Part shown: in pieces, positions 1 through 21,256 of the stretch
Layout of the letters: each line of letters begins with the position of its first letter
Numbering within the stretch: position 1 is the stretch's first letter
Assembly (NCBI RefSeq): GCF_002234675.1
Contig: NC_019881.2
Location: 17,548,494-17,612,493 of the forward strand
Direction of reading: 5' to 3'
Length of the DNA stretch: 64,000 nt
Source: Oryzias latipes
Taxonomy: Eukaryota > Chordata > Actinopteri > Beloniformes > Adrianichthyidae
Program-made: the position numbers and the translations under genes
The notes under the pieces: generated by a model
Seen by the model: the letters and a program-made list of their open reading frames with translations, nothing else
Databases searched by the model: none
What the model was told of the DNA's origin: nothing

Positions 1-110
1 ATTTTACTCTTCATTTTCTTCATATATATCGTCAGAAAAATGCCACAAGAACATGTTAAAACACCAAAAACACTATTTTCGTCAGAGTGGGTCTTTAAGA
101 TGTTTTAAGT
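1..110 (+). mobile_element. TTAAAGACCCAC family, copy 1 (3' end only)
   Basis: Ends in agagtgggtctttaaga and contains the shared stretch atgccacaagaacatgttaaaa. The element runs off the left edge of the window. It lies in a gnptab intron. The end is the inverted form of the family's left end. Confidence 0.7.
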
Positions 111-244
111 TTGTTGTTAATTTTGTCTCTTTAATAGTTAGGAACCGATCTGAAGCCCTGCCATTAAATGTATGTTCTACGTGAAACGAGACACGAAAGC
201 TACAGACGTGTAGTTATGTTTGTTCAAAAAGTCATGACTGGCTG

Positions 245-580
245 CACGGGGATGCAGTGGCTAGCGGTCTCGCCTGGCCTTGGTTCAAATCTTGGTTGTA
301 ACCTTTCTGTGTGGAGTTTGCATGTTCTCCCCGTGCATGTGTGGGTTTTTCCCAGGCACTCTGGCTTCCTCCCAAAGTCCAAAACATGCTTCATTTGTTA
401 ATTGGTGACTCTAAATAGGTGTGCATGTGAGTGTGTTTGTTTGTGTGAGTGTGTGGTTCTGCAGCAGACTGGTGAACTGTTCAGGGTGTTCCCGGCCTTC
501 ACCAAAATCTAGCTGGGTCGGCTCCACCAAAAGACATTCAGCGGGTTCTGAAGATGGATGGTTGGACGGCATAGCTGCCT
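245..580 (+). repeat. Interspersed fish repeat (gtgtggagtttgcatgttct type), copy A
   Basis: Contains gtgtggagtttgcatgttct, taattggtgactctaaatag, actggtgaactgttcagggt and ends with tgaagatggatggttgga. It shares these blocks with 22288-22510. It is a very common fish repeat. I cannot name its class with certainty. It accounts for most of the first gnptab intron in the window. Confidence 0.75.
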
Positions 581-666
581 GGCTTTTTCTCTGCTTTTCA
601 TTCTCACTTTTATCTTCGTGAAATCAAATCTTACTCCAATTTTCCGTGTGCTTTTTGTCCCGTCAG

Positions 667-8869
<8,203 letters not shown>

Positions 8870-9960
8870 AAGAGGAAGACCGTCTTCTCTGTTATGAAAT
8901 TCACCCTTCTCTCTTTTTCTGAGTGGATCCAAACTTGTTTTCATTGCGGAAACGGGAGGCAAAAGTCCTGCATTCAGGGTTGATTCAGAACAAACTGAGG
9001 CTCCTGTCAGACTGAGACGGTTATAGCTGGGTTCTGGCAACTGAAGGAGAAAAAAACCAGACAGAAAGTCCATCTAAATCTCTTTTTTTTCTTAACAGGG
9101 ACCGTTAGAAAATACTTCTTGCATCCTCTTTTCTCCTGTACCGCCTTTATAATCCGGCTTACAAATGAACTTTTAAAGCTGTTGCAGGAGATTTTTTTTT
9201 TAAATTTAAAACTCCACAAACTGCAGCTATATTTTTAGTGGTGCCAACCAATGAGTGTTTATTTTTCTTCCTTTTTTGGTCATCAAATATATTGGAGTAA
9301 AAAAACAAACAAAAATAAAAAAATATTCCACTTTTGAATTTTTTTTGATATTTTTGAACTGTTAATTGGAGCACCATTTTTAGGTTTTAGGGTTCATTTT
9401 AAGACATGGATAGGAATCATTTGCCTTTTTTCAAAAACAAGATGACTTTAAGTGCCTTCATTGTCTATTCCTTATTGTTTTTAGTGCTTTTTCTTAGTGA
9501 CGTCTTAAACACGTCTGTGGGTTTACAATAAGAATGAATGGGCATCAGAATAATTTGAGGATTATTATTAAAATGGTACAGATGTGATTGTTTGAGCTAC
9601 ACGTATTAGCCGCCTGCATGTGTGTCCCCGTGGGACTCGACGGGCTCGCTGCTGTCTGAAATTCAGACCTCCTCAGCATGTCCTGTAACTTATTTTGATA
9701 GTATTATTGTGACAGCACCTCTTCTGAATGCAGGAATGTAGAATTGTCCTCATAAATTGCTTGCCATGTGTTTGAAAATGTCTGTTTTTGGAGAACGACT
9801 ACGAGAAGCTGTCAGCATCTGGAAACAATGGTTTGAGGTGAAGGATCTGTCACTAATGTCAAACGTGAGGCAGGCGAAAGCCTGCGTCTGGAAGTGAGGT
9901 TTCCTCGTGTTTCATCTAAATGGAATAAATGTCATTTGGGTTATTCAGCCTGGTGTTTTC
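8870..9960 (+). other. gnptab: gnptab 3' untranslated region (inferred)
   Basis: The region after the TGA stop at 8867-8869 has no convincing coding frame. It is T-rich, and the first well-placed AATAAA, at 9924-9929, lies about 1.05 kb downstream. The end near 9950 is inferred from that signal alone. Confidence 0.55.
9924..9929 (+). terminator. Poly(A) signal candidate for gnptab
   Basis: The hexamer AATAAA lies in the sequence tggaataaatgtcatttggg, followed by GT-rich sequence (tggtgttttc). It is on the coding strand about 1.05 kb after the stop codon. Confidence 0.5.
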
Positions 9961-10054
9961 TTAAACCTTTATGATCGCACTAACGATTTTTATTCTAGGA
10001 GGGAGGGAAATGTGTTGCCACACTGATATATATGAGGGTGTGTGGTTTTGTGGT

Positions 10055-10185
10055 TCTGGGATGGATTGGCGAGCCATACAAGGTGTAAACCCTGCCACCT
10101 GACATTTGCTAGGATAGTCACCAGCATCCCGTGACTCAGATGGGGATGAAGCAGGTTTGGAAAATGGGTGGATGTATTCTGTTAC
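10055..10185 (+). repeat. Same repeat type, worn 3' fragment
   Basis: ctgggatggattggcgagcc, gtgtaaaccctgccacctga and aaaatgggtggatg match the 3' half of the repeat seen at 245-580, with many changes. Confidence 0.55.
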
Positions 10186-10647
10186 CACTCTTTTTCTGTC
10201 AAATTTCAAAGTTTCAAATGACTTTATCATGCTGTAAGGGTTCAGCGCACTTTGATTTCAAGAAATGAAAGAGAGAAACCAGTTTGTTCGTTTCTTATTC
10301 TCATTGACTTCCGACAACTTTCCTTGGTAAAAAGTTACGTCATATATATGTAAAGGTCACTGTACTGTTTTTATCGGGTCTTTCCAAATCTGATTTTAGC
10401 ACCAATGACAATAGAAACACATAAAGCAACTTGTGTGGAGCTTTTTTTCAATTCAATTAATTCATAAAGTGCCAATTTGCAACCACAAGGCATTAAAGAA
10501 AGAGCAAGAAACACCAAACCAAACTAAGAAATGCTATAAGTAATAGTATTAACATAATTACATTTAAAAACCAAATAAAAAAGGGAAATGTTGCATGTGT
10601 ACAAGTCATTTCAAAAAGGAGAGCTCTTAAAAATGGGATTGAAAGAT

Positions 10648-10860
10648 TTAACCCTTGTGCTATCCTAGGCACTGTAACGTTGGGAGTTGGGTCATCTAGA
10701 CCCACTAGACAGTGCGCTGAACCCTTTTTCTTCAATGATTTGTGATCTTCACTGGTGTCCATGGATTACATGAAATCTTTCCACCTTTAACCACCTTTGT
10801 CATGGTAGGGAGAACACATCAATGTAAGGGTGGGGTCATCTAAGATAGCACAAGGGTTAA
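10648..10860 (+). mobile_element. TTAACCCTTGTGC MITE, copy 1
   Basis: A 213-bp element with perfect TTAA at both ends and 21-bp inverted ends TTAACCCTTGTGCTATCYTAG with one mismatch. It has no coding capacity. TTAA with CCC at the tip is typical of piggyBac-type elements. It lies between gnptab and chpt1. Confidence 0.85.
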
Positions 10861-12786
10861 TGGTGAAGCTTGAATAGTCTGTAGTCTTTGGGCCACAGAC
10901 ATCTTGCATGGTTGGGATGACCTGGGACCATGTGAAGAGACCCCAGATCCAAGACACCGATGATGGTTGAGGATCAGAAGCAAACTACCAGGAGGAGAAC
11001 TGCTGAAATGTCTGGAATGCTGAAAAAAAAACTTCTATGAATTTAAAGGCAGGAATTTGATTGTGACTGGAAAAAACCAAGAAAGTGAGCACTTAAGCCA
11101 CTGACTCAGATTGTGGACTGATTGATGAGGGACATGTGGTGGGAAGAAACAGCAACCCAGCCTACCTAAATGAGGTAGATCCTCCTTATTAAGACTGCAG
11201 TAAAGCCTCACGTTGACAAATACATTAATACGAAGGCCGTAGCACCCAAGTACCAATGGAGCACCTTGCTCTAAGGCACTTCAGCTATTTCTGACAACAG
11301 CAGGGCTTTGGACCAATACTTGTAGCAGTTTTGTGATATTCAAATCAGTAATACAGCTGCCACAACCCCTTTCTAAAATTATCATCAACCAGTGAAATTT
11401 TATTATAACTATTTAATTAAAACAGTGATAATCTGATTTTTTTTTTATTTCTTCAAAAAAATTGTCTTTTGATTACAAAATCTAATTAATTTTAAGCAAC
11501 TTTTCAATGAAATTTTCAAGACAGAAAAACGATTTAAATTGATTGTTTTTAATAAAAGACATTTTTATATTTTTCGACTGGGTTTGGATCACCACTGATG
11601 ACACCACCAGCAAAACGGATGAAAAATATTCTTTATTACAATCATCACATTTGTTAATGGAAATATGTTTGAATGTTTTACCAAACAGATTAAGGTGTTT
11701 GAAGTTTCCTTTTCTACATTCTGATGCATAGTTCTGCCGTCAATCCAGAAAATATGCTAAACTGTTGATAGAGCCTCTGTCGTGTGTAAAAAGCTCAAGA
11801 TTGCAAGATGATTTTAAAAGGACAAAGAAAAAATCATAAACAGTTTGCTAACCCTACAGAGAAGTCCCTTTTGCTCCCAAAGGATATTAATTAGTTTCGG
11901 TAATTACTAATTGTAAAAATCAATAACCAACTGAAAAAAAAAATAGATCAAAGGCAGGCAAAAAGAAAAAGCTTCCAGTACTTCTGTGGTATCTTAACTA
12001 TTGCTGTATCTGGTATAACAAACATACAAAACACACACAATCCTGCTTTAAATATTCACAAGTTAAACAGTAATTACAACAAAAATATTTAAGGCGTCTT
12101 CAGTTTATGTACAATCACACACAATTAAACATTAGCCCTTTAGGGAGAAGAACAGAGAAAGCAGAACAAGGCGGTGTTGATGCTTCATCAGTCGACGGCG
12201 CTCTAAAGGCCAAGCCAGGTGAAATTTCTACTTTTATAGGATGGCCAGATGGGAGAAATGAAGGTTAAACTGTGAAATCTGGAGTGGCGTTAGTGGGAGT
12301 GACCTAAGAGAGGAGCTGTCGTCATTTTCAGCAAGAACACGTGACCCCCTGACCCCTCATGGAGCCGTTTAACACACTTCATTGGTAGTTATTTGAATAA
12401 AACTGCAAGTTTCAATCCCTGATTATGACCAGATTGCATTAAAGAAATATGATCAGGATGATACTTTGAGATTTGCCCAAACAATAAAAAATTACATTTA
12501 AGAAAAACCTTTTGGCATTGAGTGACCCCACAAAAAAGGGTTAAATTTGTTTCATGTTTAAATTAGACTTTCATTTGTGAAACAACTTTGGTTCAAACGT
12601 CAATTTTCTTTTTGGTTTGCATTATTTCTTTGCGTTTGATTGGAGGCAGTTTTAATCTAAAGTGGTGATGTTGTCGAGGCTGCATTGGCTCGGGGTTGAG
12701 GGTTTCTCCGTATCGTCTTGGTGGTCTGCTTTTAGGAGCGGGGAGACGTCTTCGTCTCCTCCCGCATTCTCCCGCCGGGCAAGGCG
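10861..12786. other. Intergenic between convergent gnptab and chpt1
   Basis: No coding exon recognised on either strand. AT-rich, with the chpt1 3' UTR presumed at its right end. A sycp3-like gene, which I recall near this point in mammals, was not found. Confidence 0.6.
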
Positions 12787-15700
12787 TCAGTCACGGTGCG
12801 CGTTGCTCGGCGGCGTGATGCTGAAGACTCGGATCCGCAGGTGGGCAGCGATCTGGAGGCACAAGCCTGTGCAGTAGCGGGTCAGGTCCAGAAGGGAGAG
12901 GACCTGGGCAAAACAGTATTGTTATTTAGCAGCTTTTAAACGGATTTTCTTGGATCTGACTAGTTCCTTCACAATTGATTGACATTTTTTATGCTGGCAA
13001 AACATGCTCTGGTGAAAAATCTCCCACTAAACCAACATTATATAAAGACATCATCTTTTGATCTTTTGTTAAAGCGTTTCCTAGTGGTCTTTACCTATAC
13101 CGTTTCTTAGACAAAATAAAAAATAAGAAATAAAAAAAAAACTGTAGGACATAGTTTCTGCAGAGCGGCAGTAGTTCATTAGAAATGTATCTCCAAGTTG
13201 TTGGCAGGATCATTGACGTGAAGCAACCCCGCCCCCCTACACTACCACATAGTGAGAGCTCTCTGTTTACACGCTCTCCAACTAGCTTACAGCCCCTCAA
13301 ACCCGTAACCTAACATTCCTGGTGCAACAAAAATGGCGAGCAACATTAGAGCTATGCAGCCGTATAGCTTTAAGCCAGATACCAGCTCAGATGAGCAGAG
13401 GGGCGGAGCTGAACAGGGAGCTTGTGGTGTATTTTCGACGTCACAAATAAACTTTTTCCTGCTTTTTTTTTTTTTTGGTCTGCTCCTGATTTGTTTTAAA
13501 TAAAAAAATATTCTTAAATGGCATTTTGTGTTTAACTTTATATATATGAGACCTCCATCCTTACAAAAAAATGGTACAATTTCCATCAGACTCGGTCTTT
13601 GATTCTGTTTGAGCTTTGACGTCAATTTCTTTAGCTTCACTTCCCTTTTCGGTTAAATTTTGTAGTTCAAGTAAAACCTGTTGAACCAGTACTTACTAAA
13701 ACAGAATCTACGATGGTCCACGTCAGTTTTCTATCTACTCCAGTTGTCTGTTCGCTACATCAAACATCGGTTAACAACAGTATCAGCTTTTACTTAGGCA
13801 GTGTAGGATAAATATTGGAACTGCAGAGCTTTCAATTTGTTACTAAGGAAATCCTAAAAACAGTTAGTGGAAATGTTTTAAATATTTTGGTGATTTAAAA
13901 ACATGTTTTAACAGACATTTTTGTTTAAGTTTGCCTTTAAGACGGTACGAGTCAAATAAAGGTTTATCTCAAGTTAACTTAGAAAGAATAGAGCTGTCAA
14001 CCAAATACTAATTGATTAGAGAGCAACTCAATTATATAAAAACACAGAATTAGTTCCCATTGAGCTGAAAGGTTTTTTCTTTTTGAGGGTCAGAAATGAT
14101 CCAATCTGCCTTTTAAAAATCCTACAGCTGTTAAAACCCGCTGGCATTTGGACGTACGACAGGCTTTTAGCAGTGGCTCAAAATGTCACTTTTATGATTT
14201 CCGACGAGACAACCTTTGACGCATACGACTGCTTATTGGGAAACTAATCTGAAACTGAAAACACCCTGAAGCATGCAAATGATTTACGGAAAAAAAAGGT
14301 CTCATCATAGAGATGTAAGGAAAAAACTCCCAAATCTAGTGACTGAAAAGTAAATTTAAAGTTCTGTAACAAATGATCAGCAAAAATGTAGCTTTGGATT
14401 AAATTAGTTTGTTAATGAGTCAAAATGAATGTTTACAGCTAAACCTGCAACCCCAAGTCCAAAAACTCAGAACCCAGCAGCTCGTCTGACTAAAACTGTG
14501 ATTTCTACAGAGCAGGAAATACAACTGCCTATTTTCCCCCCAAGTAGATGTTTCCAATTTCCTGGTTAACATGATTGAGAGGTTGCCCAGAGTTGAATGT
14601 CATGGAAAGAAGAAATACAAACTACTACACGGAAGTTGAAGTTTAAACTAATCCTAACCTCCTGAAATCTCCTCATAAAAACACTTCACTACAAATTACT
14701 TCATAGATATCACGTAAATATATAATGATGTGACATGTAAGACAATTGTTTTGCAAAGGAAAAAGAAATATTTCAAAAGATGATGTACCTCACTACATGA
14801 ATGGATTGAGTTAGGATATCAAAAAGAAATCTTCTATATACACCCTAATCCTAAATACACAAGATAATGAAAAACATTTTGTCTTTAAGATGTAGAATAT
14901 TGCAACAAAAGGGATTTAGTGAAAGTGAAACTAGTTTCTCCAAAATAAACTTCTCCAAAACAAAGGAACATTATGATGTGTTAACTACCTAGAATGGTGT
15001 TTTGGATGTTTGTAACATATTCTTGTGGCATTTTTATGGCAATGGAGGACATATATAAAGAAAATAAGCTTAAAACAACATTTCTGAGCATTTCTTTCTT
15101 TAAATTGTTGTGAATCAGGTGCAAACAAAAACATATAAGCTTATTTATGACGTAAAAATATGTTGGGCGGACTAACAAGGTCCCGCCTCCGCTCCCCTCA
15201 GGGAGAGGGGCGGGGTTGCTCTGCGTCAACAGTACCACCCACAATTTAGAGGTGTCTAATGAAGTCCTGCCACTCTGCAGAAACCGTGTTTAAGATGATG
15301 ATTTTGGCTAAAAACAGCAGAATTATAATTAAAACACCACTTTTACAATTGATCAAAAGATGATCGGAGTGGGACATTAAATTTTAATGTTCTTGACTAA
15401 TATTTCTGTTTACAAAATACATCCATTAAATTTAAATATAAATATGATTTTTTTATTTATTTGTTGAGTTTGTTGGATACACTTCGAAATCTAAATGATT
15501 CAAATCTAAAGTTTGAAAGCCAGATTGAAACAACTGAAATAAAAATTATTCATTTGAGACATTTGTCTGGTACTAACCATGGCGATCCAGAGTACTATGT
15601 GTTCGTCGATGAAGCTGTTGAAGTACTGGTTGAGGAAGAGAAGGCCAGGCCCGATGAAGGCAGTATCTGGGAGGTGCAGCTCACTCTTGGTCATGTGGGC

Positions 15701-18700
15701 GATCTGCAGATGAGAAACACGAGGCGAAGAATTAAATCAACGCTCTGTTGTGTCCGAGAACGACCGAAACTAGTTAAACCAGTTAAAATCGGATAATTAA
15801 TCATACCACAAGCTTGTTGGAGATCTTCGAGATGACCATTCCAAAGGTAAGAAGGTAAAGACAGGGGTGGTGTTCAAAGAGATGACTGGAGGACTTCTTG
15901 AAAATGATGAAGGCCAGCGTGAGGATGAGGCCGATGTGCAAACCTGGAGTCAGCACACTGGTGTCCTAAAAAGCAGCACTGTTTAGTGGCTGGGTGAGAA
16001 AATTAATACAACCTAACCTACAGCAACTTACAGCAACAGTGGAGCCATTCTTGCCAACACCTCCGTTCAAAATGACGTAGAAGTAGTTGTAGCAGGAGTA
16101 CAGGGCGCCGCCGGTTATTCCCATGACGGGGAAGACCAACAGCTTCATTCCTATCACGGGCAGCTACGGAAACACAGGAGGGTCATTTTAAACGGATGGA
16201 ATAAAGCTTACGTGAAGAAGCATCATAGGAGCTGCAGCATGCCGAGCATGATGGGAGGGCATAGCAAAAAAAATACAACAAAAAAACAAAATGCAGGTGA
16301 CGTCATCAGCTTTTTGAGCCAGATCATGTCCGATAGATGACCTGTTGCCATGGCGTTTACTGCCAATATTTACCTTCTCACTTCTCTCTCATGTGATGTT
16401 AAGTCAAGCTTCCAAAGGCAGCAGAGTAAAAGTAAAACACAAATTCTATTTAATGGCTAGGAAAAAAAATAAAAAAGGTTTAAAATGCGGAAATTATTGA
16501 GTCAAACGTTCCGACTGTCAGGTGAAATGAAAATGTCTCGGTGTCGCTACACAGTAATGTTCAGTGCCAGTGGACAGGAAGTGTCAGTTCTCGGTTACCG
16601 TGGTGTCCCAAAGGCTCACGCCTCCAAAAGCTGACATTAGGTACATAATCATGATGGCAAACTGCACTTCTGTGACATCAACCCTGTGGGAGGAACAAAA
16701 GAGAAACTAGCTTTAAATCAGGGGAAATTATATTTGCTTTTAGACTTAAAGACTCACTTCAAAGGGAAATTGTGTTTTAAACAAACTCTTGTGGCATTTT
16801 CTCATGATAGAGGAGATATATAAGGAAAATCAAGCCCAAAATTACATTTCTGATTATTTCTTTATTAATTGTTGTGGATCAGGAGCCGACGAAAGAATGC
16901 TGTGTAAAAAAAAAAGTGTATTTGTGACGTAGAAAACACAAACTCCACGGCAAACGTCTCGCCCACAACTCGGTGGCAAATTTCTAATGAACTACTGCCG
17001 CTCTGCAGATAAGAAGTCCTAGAAAACAACAGGTTTTTGGCTAAAAACAACATCCTCATAATCAAAAGACCACTGGGAACACTATGAAAATAGATCCAAA
17101 GACGATCCGGACGGATCTTTAAATAAGCAGGTAAGGAAATGATACACAATGTACTGTAACCTTAAATATTTTCGAAGTAAAAGGTTGCTTGAGGAAAAAA
17201 ACCTCTGATCCAGTTTTGTATAACGTTCAAATTTCATCCATTTCCTGAATCGTTACCCCCTCTTTTTCTGTTTAAATATATAATCCTTTAAATATTTATT
17301 CCTTTCAAGTGGTTTTCTAAAATAGAAGAAAGAAAATGTCTGGAATTGTGCTTATACTCACAGCCCAAAGCGAAGGGTTCCAGATACGTAGGTTTGCCAG
17401 TGGGCACAGAAGAACATAAACATCCCGATGAAACCGCAGAAGAACATCCAGTTTGGGAGGGTTCCAATTCCACATGATATACATGTTCCCACAGCAACAA
17501 ACACTGTACAATAAAGAATGGGGGGCAAGAAGCTTGATTTAGAATTGTAATAACAGAAGAACGTGCTGATTGGTTACAGCAACAAGCAAAATGTGTTGGT
17601 TGAAGTACCTGTGGAGACGGCATCACAGCCGTGGTCAAAGAGCTCGCCGAGTGCAGAACTGCTGTTTGTTCTCCTGGCCTGTTTCCCATCAATAGCATCC
17701 AGAGATTGGTAGATGAAGAGGCCCAGAGCAGACAGGATGAAGGCCCATGCTGGAGCCTGAGGGGGAGGAAAGGGACACAAGACATTTAAAGATCTGCGCA
17801 AGCGGCTACTAAAGGACGTTTGTTTTGTTGATTCTTTGAGGATCTGATGAGTTACCGTATAGAAGTAAGATGCTTCAGAAATACTAATAATAATCCATTA
17901 TATTTAAAGCGCCTATCATGAAACCCAAGGACACTGTACAAGCAAAGGTTAAAAATAGACATTAAAAGCACAATAAATATAAAAGACACTGCCCAAAGTA
18001 GCTTCTTCTTTAAGGGTTTACTTGTTTAACTAAAAACGGATATATTTGAATGGCCTAAATCACTTGGTTTGACATAAAAAAAAGGTAAAAAAGTGGAAAA
18101 CAAAGATTAATCTCAGATGATAAGTATTAGTCAACAATTCAGGTAGGACTGCAGCTATCTACATGCAAAAACAAAACAAATAGGGAGAAAATAATCTGTT
18201 TTTATACCCCTTAACGTTTCTTTAATCAATTTTTATTTCCCATGTTATAATAAAGGAATGATAGGGAAAACATAATTATCAACCAGAATATCTATGCTAC
18301 TAAGAAGACTTAAAGAGGCACAAGGAAAGATTCCTACAGTTTTTTCCTGTTTATTCATGGGAATTGTGCCCAAAAATTCAGTCATTTTTCCTTTATTAGC
18401 AGAGATTATGTGCACATTACATTCTATTAGAGTGTAATAAATGATTCATTATTTTTTTTATAATAATGTAGTTAAAATTGTAAAAATTACAGCACTTTTT
18501 CCCTTGAAAACTGTGTGATAAAATGCGTGAATACAGAAATAAATCAAACTTTTATTCCACAGGTTTTTAGACAGAAGCCTGGATGTATGTGCATCTTGAT
18601 TAGTTTTCAAATATTTATGAAGTTATAGTGCACCGATTGCACAACATGCTTTGGTATTGAATAATGACAGAACTGACTGTTTTGCAATCATGTAATCTGA

Positions 18701-19709
18701 CAGTTTGCTGCATGGCTCTCACAGTTAGGACTGGACAAAGGTGGACATCTGATAAACCCCACGTGCACATTTACTGCACCACTATGCATGCAGGTTTACT
18801 GGATCACAGGTCAAGTGAGCATTTGCACCATTCGATTTCAAGGCCTGTAATGTTCTTTTAAAGCCACTTTTGTGCACGTTTATCCTATATCTTATTTACT
18901 AAGCAGCCGCAATAAATTAAGCTTTCTTTCATAGACAGACAGGAGCCTAAAAATCAAACTAAAGAAATCTATTAAATGTGTTTTTGACGTGTTTCGACAC
19001 ACGTGTTCCCTAATCTAATGTAATAAATACAGTAATGTTTAATTCACATGCATAAAGTAAAAGTTACATTTTAATTTTTTTATGTTAAAACGTAATATTG
19101 TGTGTATGTTCAAACAAATATCAAAATGCACTTTTGAGAAACAAAGAGTTGACTAGTTTTCGATTTCCAGTAAACACATCACCGATAAGGGTTAGCTAGC
19201 ATGATTGCATTCGTAGCAAATTTTTAGTTCAATTACTTTATTAAATAAGAGTATTACGAGCTTCAACTATATATGCCGAATTATTACACAGAGTCAAATC
19301 AATCGATTTAACATTTTATATTTAGGCACGCAGGCGCCTGGAGTTAACTTCAGCGAATTATCTTAAAATAGACGATTTTATGTGAAAGATGGTTCTGTCT
19401 CTATGTTTCAGATCATGGAACACATCACGCTCCCAGTGTAGAAACTTTGACCAAGGTCACTTTACTCACCTCCTCGGTTGCCGTAGGACAATATAATACT
19501 AGTATAAGTGTTGTAACTACATTGATCAACAGCCCGACAATCGTCAGTGTGTTCGGGGCGACCCATGTCGGTATTTGTTGGACGAGCCAGTTCCAGAAAA
19601 TCTGACACGGGGGCTCGAACAGAGAGCGACCAGAGGCGCTGTATTTATGCTCCTCCAGGCGCTTGAGTTGTGCGGGTGTCAGCGGATCGAACCACAGGGA
19701 GTGTGGCAT
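12787..19709 (-). CDS. chpt1: Cholinephosphotransferase 1
   Basis: The enzyme joins CDP-choline to diacylglycerol to make phosphatidylcholine, the last step of the Kennedy pathway, in Golgi/ER membranes. Exons in reading order: 19470-19709, 17609-17756, 17362-17503, 16599-16683, 16032-16163, 15807-15965, 15578-15703, 12787-12903. They total 1149 nt, 382 aa, against about 406 in human. The CDP-alcohol phosphotransferase signature D-G-x2-A-R-x8-G-x3-D-x3-D is complete in exon 2 (DGKQAR at residues 103-108, G117, D121, D125). Several hydrophobic helices follow, and the stretch [14 protein letters not shown] ([10 protein letters not shown]) in exon 5 is typical of CHPT1/CEPT1. I start at MPHSLWF because it aligns with the family N-terminus. 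An in-frame ATG 14 codons upstream (19751) is possible. The C-terminus, after [11 protein letters not shown], is shorter than in mammals. An ATTAAA variant poly(A) signal sits at 12651-12656. Convergent with gnptab. Confidence 0.95.
13044..13605 (+). mobile_element. TTAAAGACCCAC family, copy 3
   Basis: Near full-length copy in the last chpt1 intron. Shared blocks include cagtagttcattagaaat, tacagcccctcaaaccc and aaaatggcgagcaacattag. The reading frame from 13333 encodes [20 protein letters not shown], then diverges. The ends are worn (taaagaca...cggtctttga). Confidence 0.8.
14988..15382 (-). mobile_element. TTAAAGACCCAC family, copy 4 (internally deleted)
   Basis: Inverted copy in the last chpt1 intron. 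Recognised by aggacatatataaagaaaat, the CG-rich block near 15190 and gtctaatgaagtcctgccac, ending cggagtgggacattaaa. The short coding segment is missing. Confidence 0.75.
16745..17122 (-). mobile_element. TTAAAGACCCAC family, copy 5 (internally deleted)
   Basis: Inverted copy in a chpt1 intron. Begins cttaaagactcactt and ends near gacggatctttaaa. Shared block ttctaatgaactactgccgc at about 16981. The coding segment is deleted. Confidence 0.72.
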
Positions 19710-20815
19710 TGTTTCCCCCCCTCCTCGTCGCTCTTCAAAGTCACGAAACAAACCCCTCGGTAGTCCTGGGCGTGGATCAAACGCTAAATAGTCTTTCGGC
19801 CTAATCCGAAAACGTTGCAGCTCATTTGGGATTTATAGCAGGGCGAAAAGACGAGGCCATTTCTCCAGCGGAACCAAGCTCTGTCGCTAGTCTGTTTCTG
19901 TTCGAGGTGAGTCCTGACAGGAAGCAAAGAAGGAAGAAATGACGTGTGATTGTGTGTACCGGGAATTTTGAATAAAAAATGCAAACCGGCGAATTCTTAA
20001 ATGTTAGAAAAAAATTCTCGAAAAGTACGGAATGGATGCAATAAATGAAAGTTAGCTTAAATTCGTGCTAACCGAAGCCAGCACATTGCTAGCTAGCTAG
20101 TTTCAACTATTGTGGAAGTTTACGCAACAAAAAGTTTTAACATATTATGTGGACAAGTAAGTAAAAATAAAATTACAGAATCTTGAAAACGATCATTTTG
20201 ACAAGGGAATGTTCAATAAAAAATGTATAATTCAATTTTAGAAGCGAAAGTATTCTATTTATGATACATAATTTCACAGTTTGCAAAAATTTAGTTTAAT
20301 TAATAAACTTAATATTAAAGTTGATGTACATTTTAAATAAAAATGTTTATATGTATATGTTTGTTTGTCTATAATTTCTGAAACATAAGTTAATTGCTAC
20401 CAAGGATAATTAGTGATTAAAAATGAACAAGTATAAGGCTTTTATTTATTAAACTATGAATGTTAAAAAATGTTACCTGACTACAAGTACTACAAGTATA
20501 AATTATATACTTTCAAAAGAGCACTTCCAGGGTAGTATGCTGTTATTTGCAGAAGATTGTCTACAAACATGAACTATTTGAAGTGGGGAAAAAATAGAGC
20601 CTAAAACTTTTATATTGAAGCTTCATTTTAATTTGAAAGTCATAATTACAAAGGTGACAGCATGCACATGAATTGATCAAATTTCAGTCCACTGTGAATT
20701 TAGAAATAATAACGTGTACTTACATGCAGAATATAGACTGTAAATCATTTTTTTTCATCCCCTATGACTCAAGTCCAGTTTTTTTTGCAGCATGAAGGAA
20801 ACCAAACAAAACACT
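19710..20815. other. chpt1 upstream region
   Basis: The first 300 bp upstream of the chpt1 start is moderately GC-rich without a TATA box. The rest is AT-rich and I see nothing specific in it before the presumed mybpc1 3' end. Confidence 0.45.
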
Positions 20816-20820
20816 GATTG

Positions 20821-20826
20821 TTTATT
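20821..20826 (-). terminator. Poly(A) signal candidate for mybpc1
   Basis: AATAAA on the minus strand, about 430 nt after the mybpc1 stop codon at 21257-21259. Other AT-rich hexamers occur further on, so the choice is provisional. Confidence 0.35.
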
Positions 20827-21256
20827 CTTTCACAGTCCCCTTTCTTTTTTAAATCCCATCAGAAAGTTGTTTCTACTTGCAAATATTTTCAAAAAAGTCA
20901 AACACTTCAGATGTGTTAATGTTTGCACATTGTATTTTTTTGTATTCCTAAGTAGTTTTTTTGCTCTTTACACACATGTTCTTAGCGAAGCTACAACCAA
21001 GCACTAGTTACGCACATTAGAGTCGACCTTTTAAAAAAAACAAAACAAACAAAGATAACAGCATGTCCAAAGAGGAAAGATGGCTTTTCTATGGTAACAA
21101 AGATATAAAGCTGAACTTCACAAGTCAAACCACAGAGCAATCCGCCCTCTCTCACATCTCATCAGCTCTCCCACCATCCAGCAATCACTAGCTGAGTCCA
21201 GAAGAGACGAAAAGGTGGTCATTTACACAAAGTTTCTCGTTGCATTGTGTTCACGT

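Noticed and set aside
10861..12786. Search by eye for sycp3 exons
   Set aside because: No coiled-coil-like frame with splice sites was seen on either strand.
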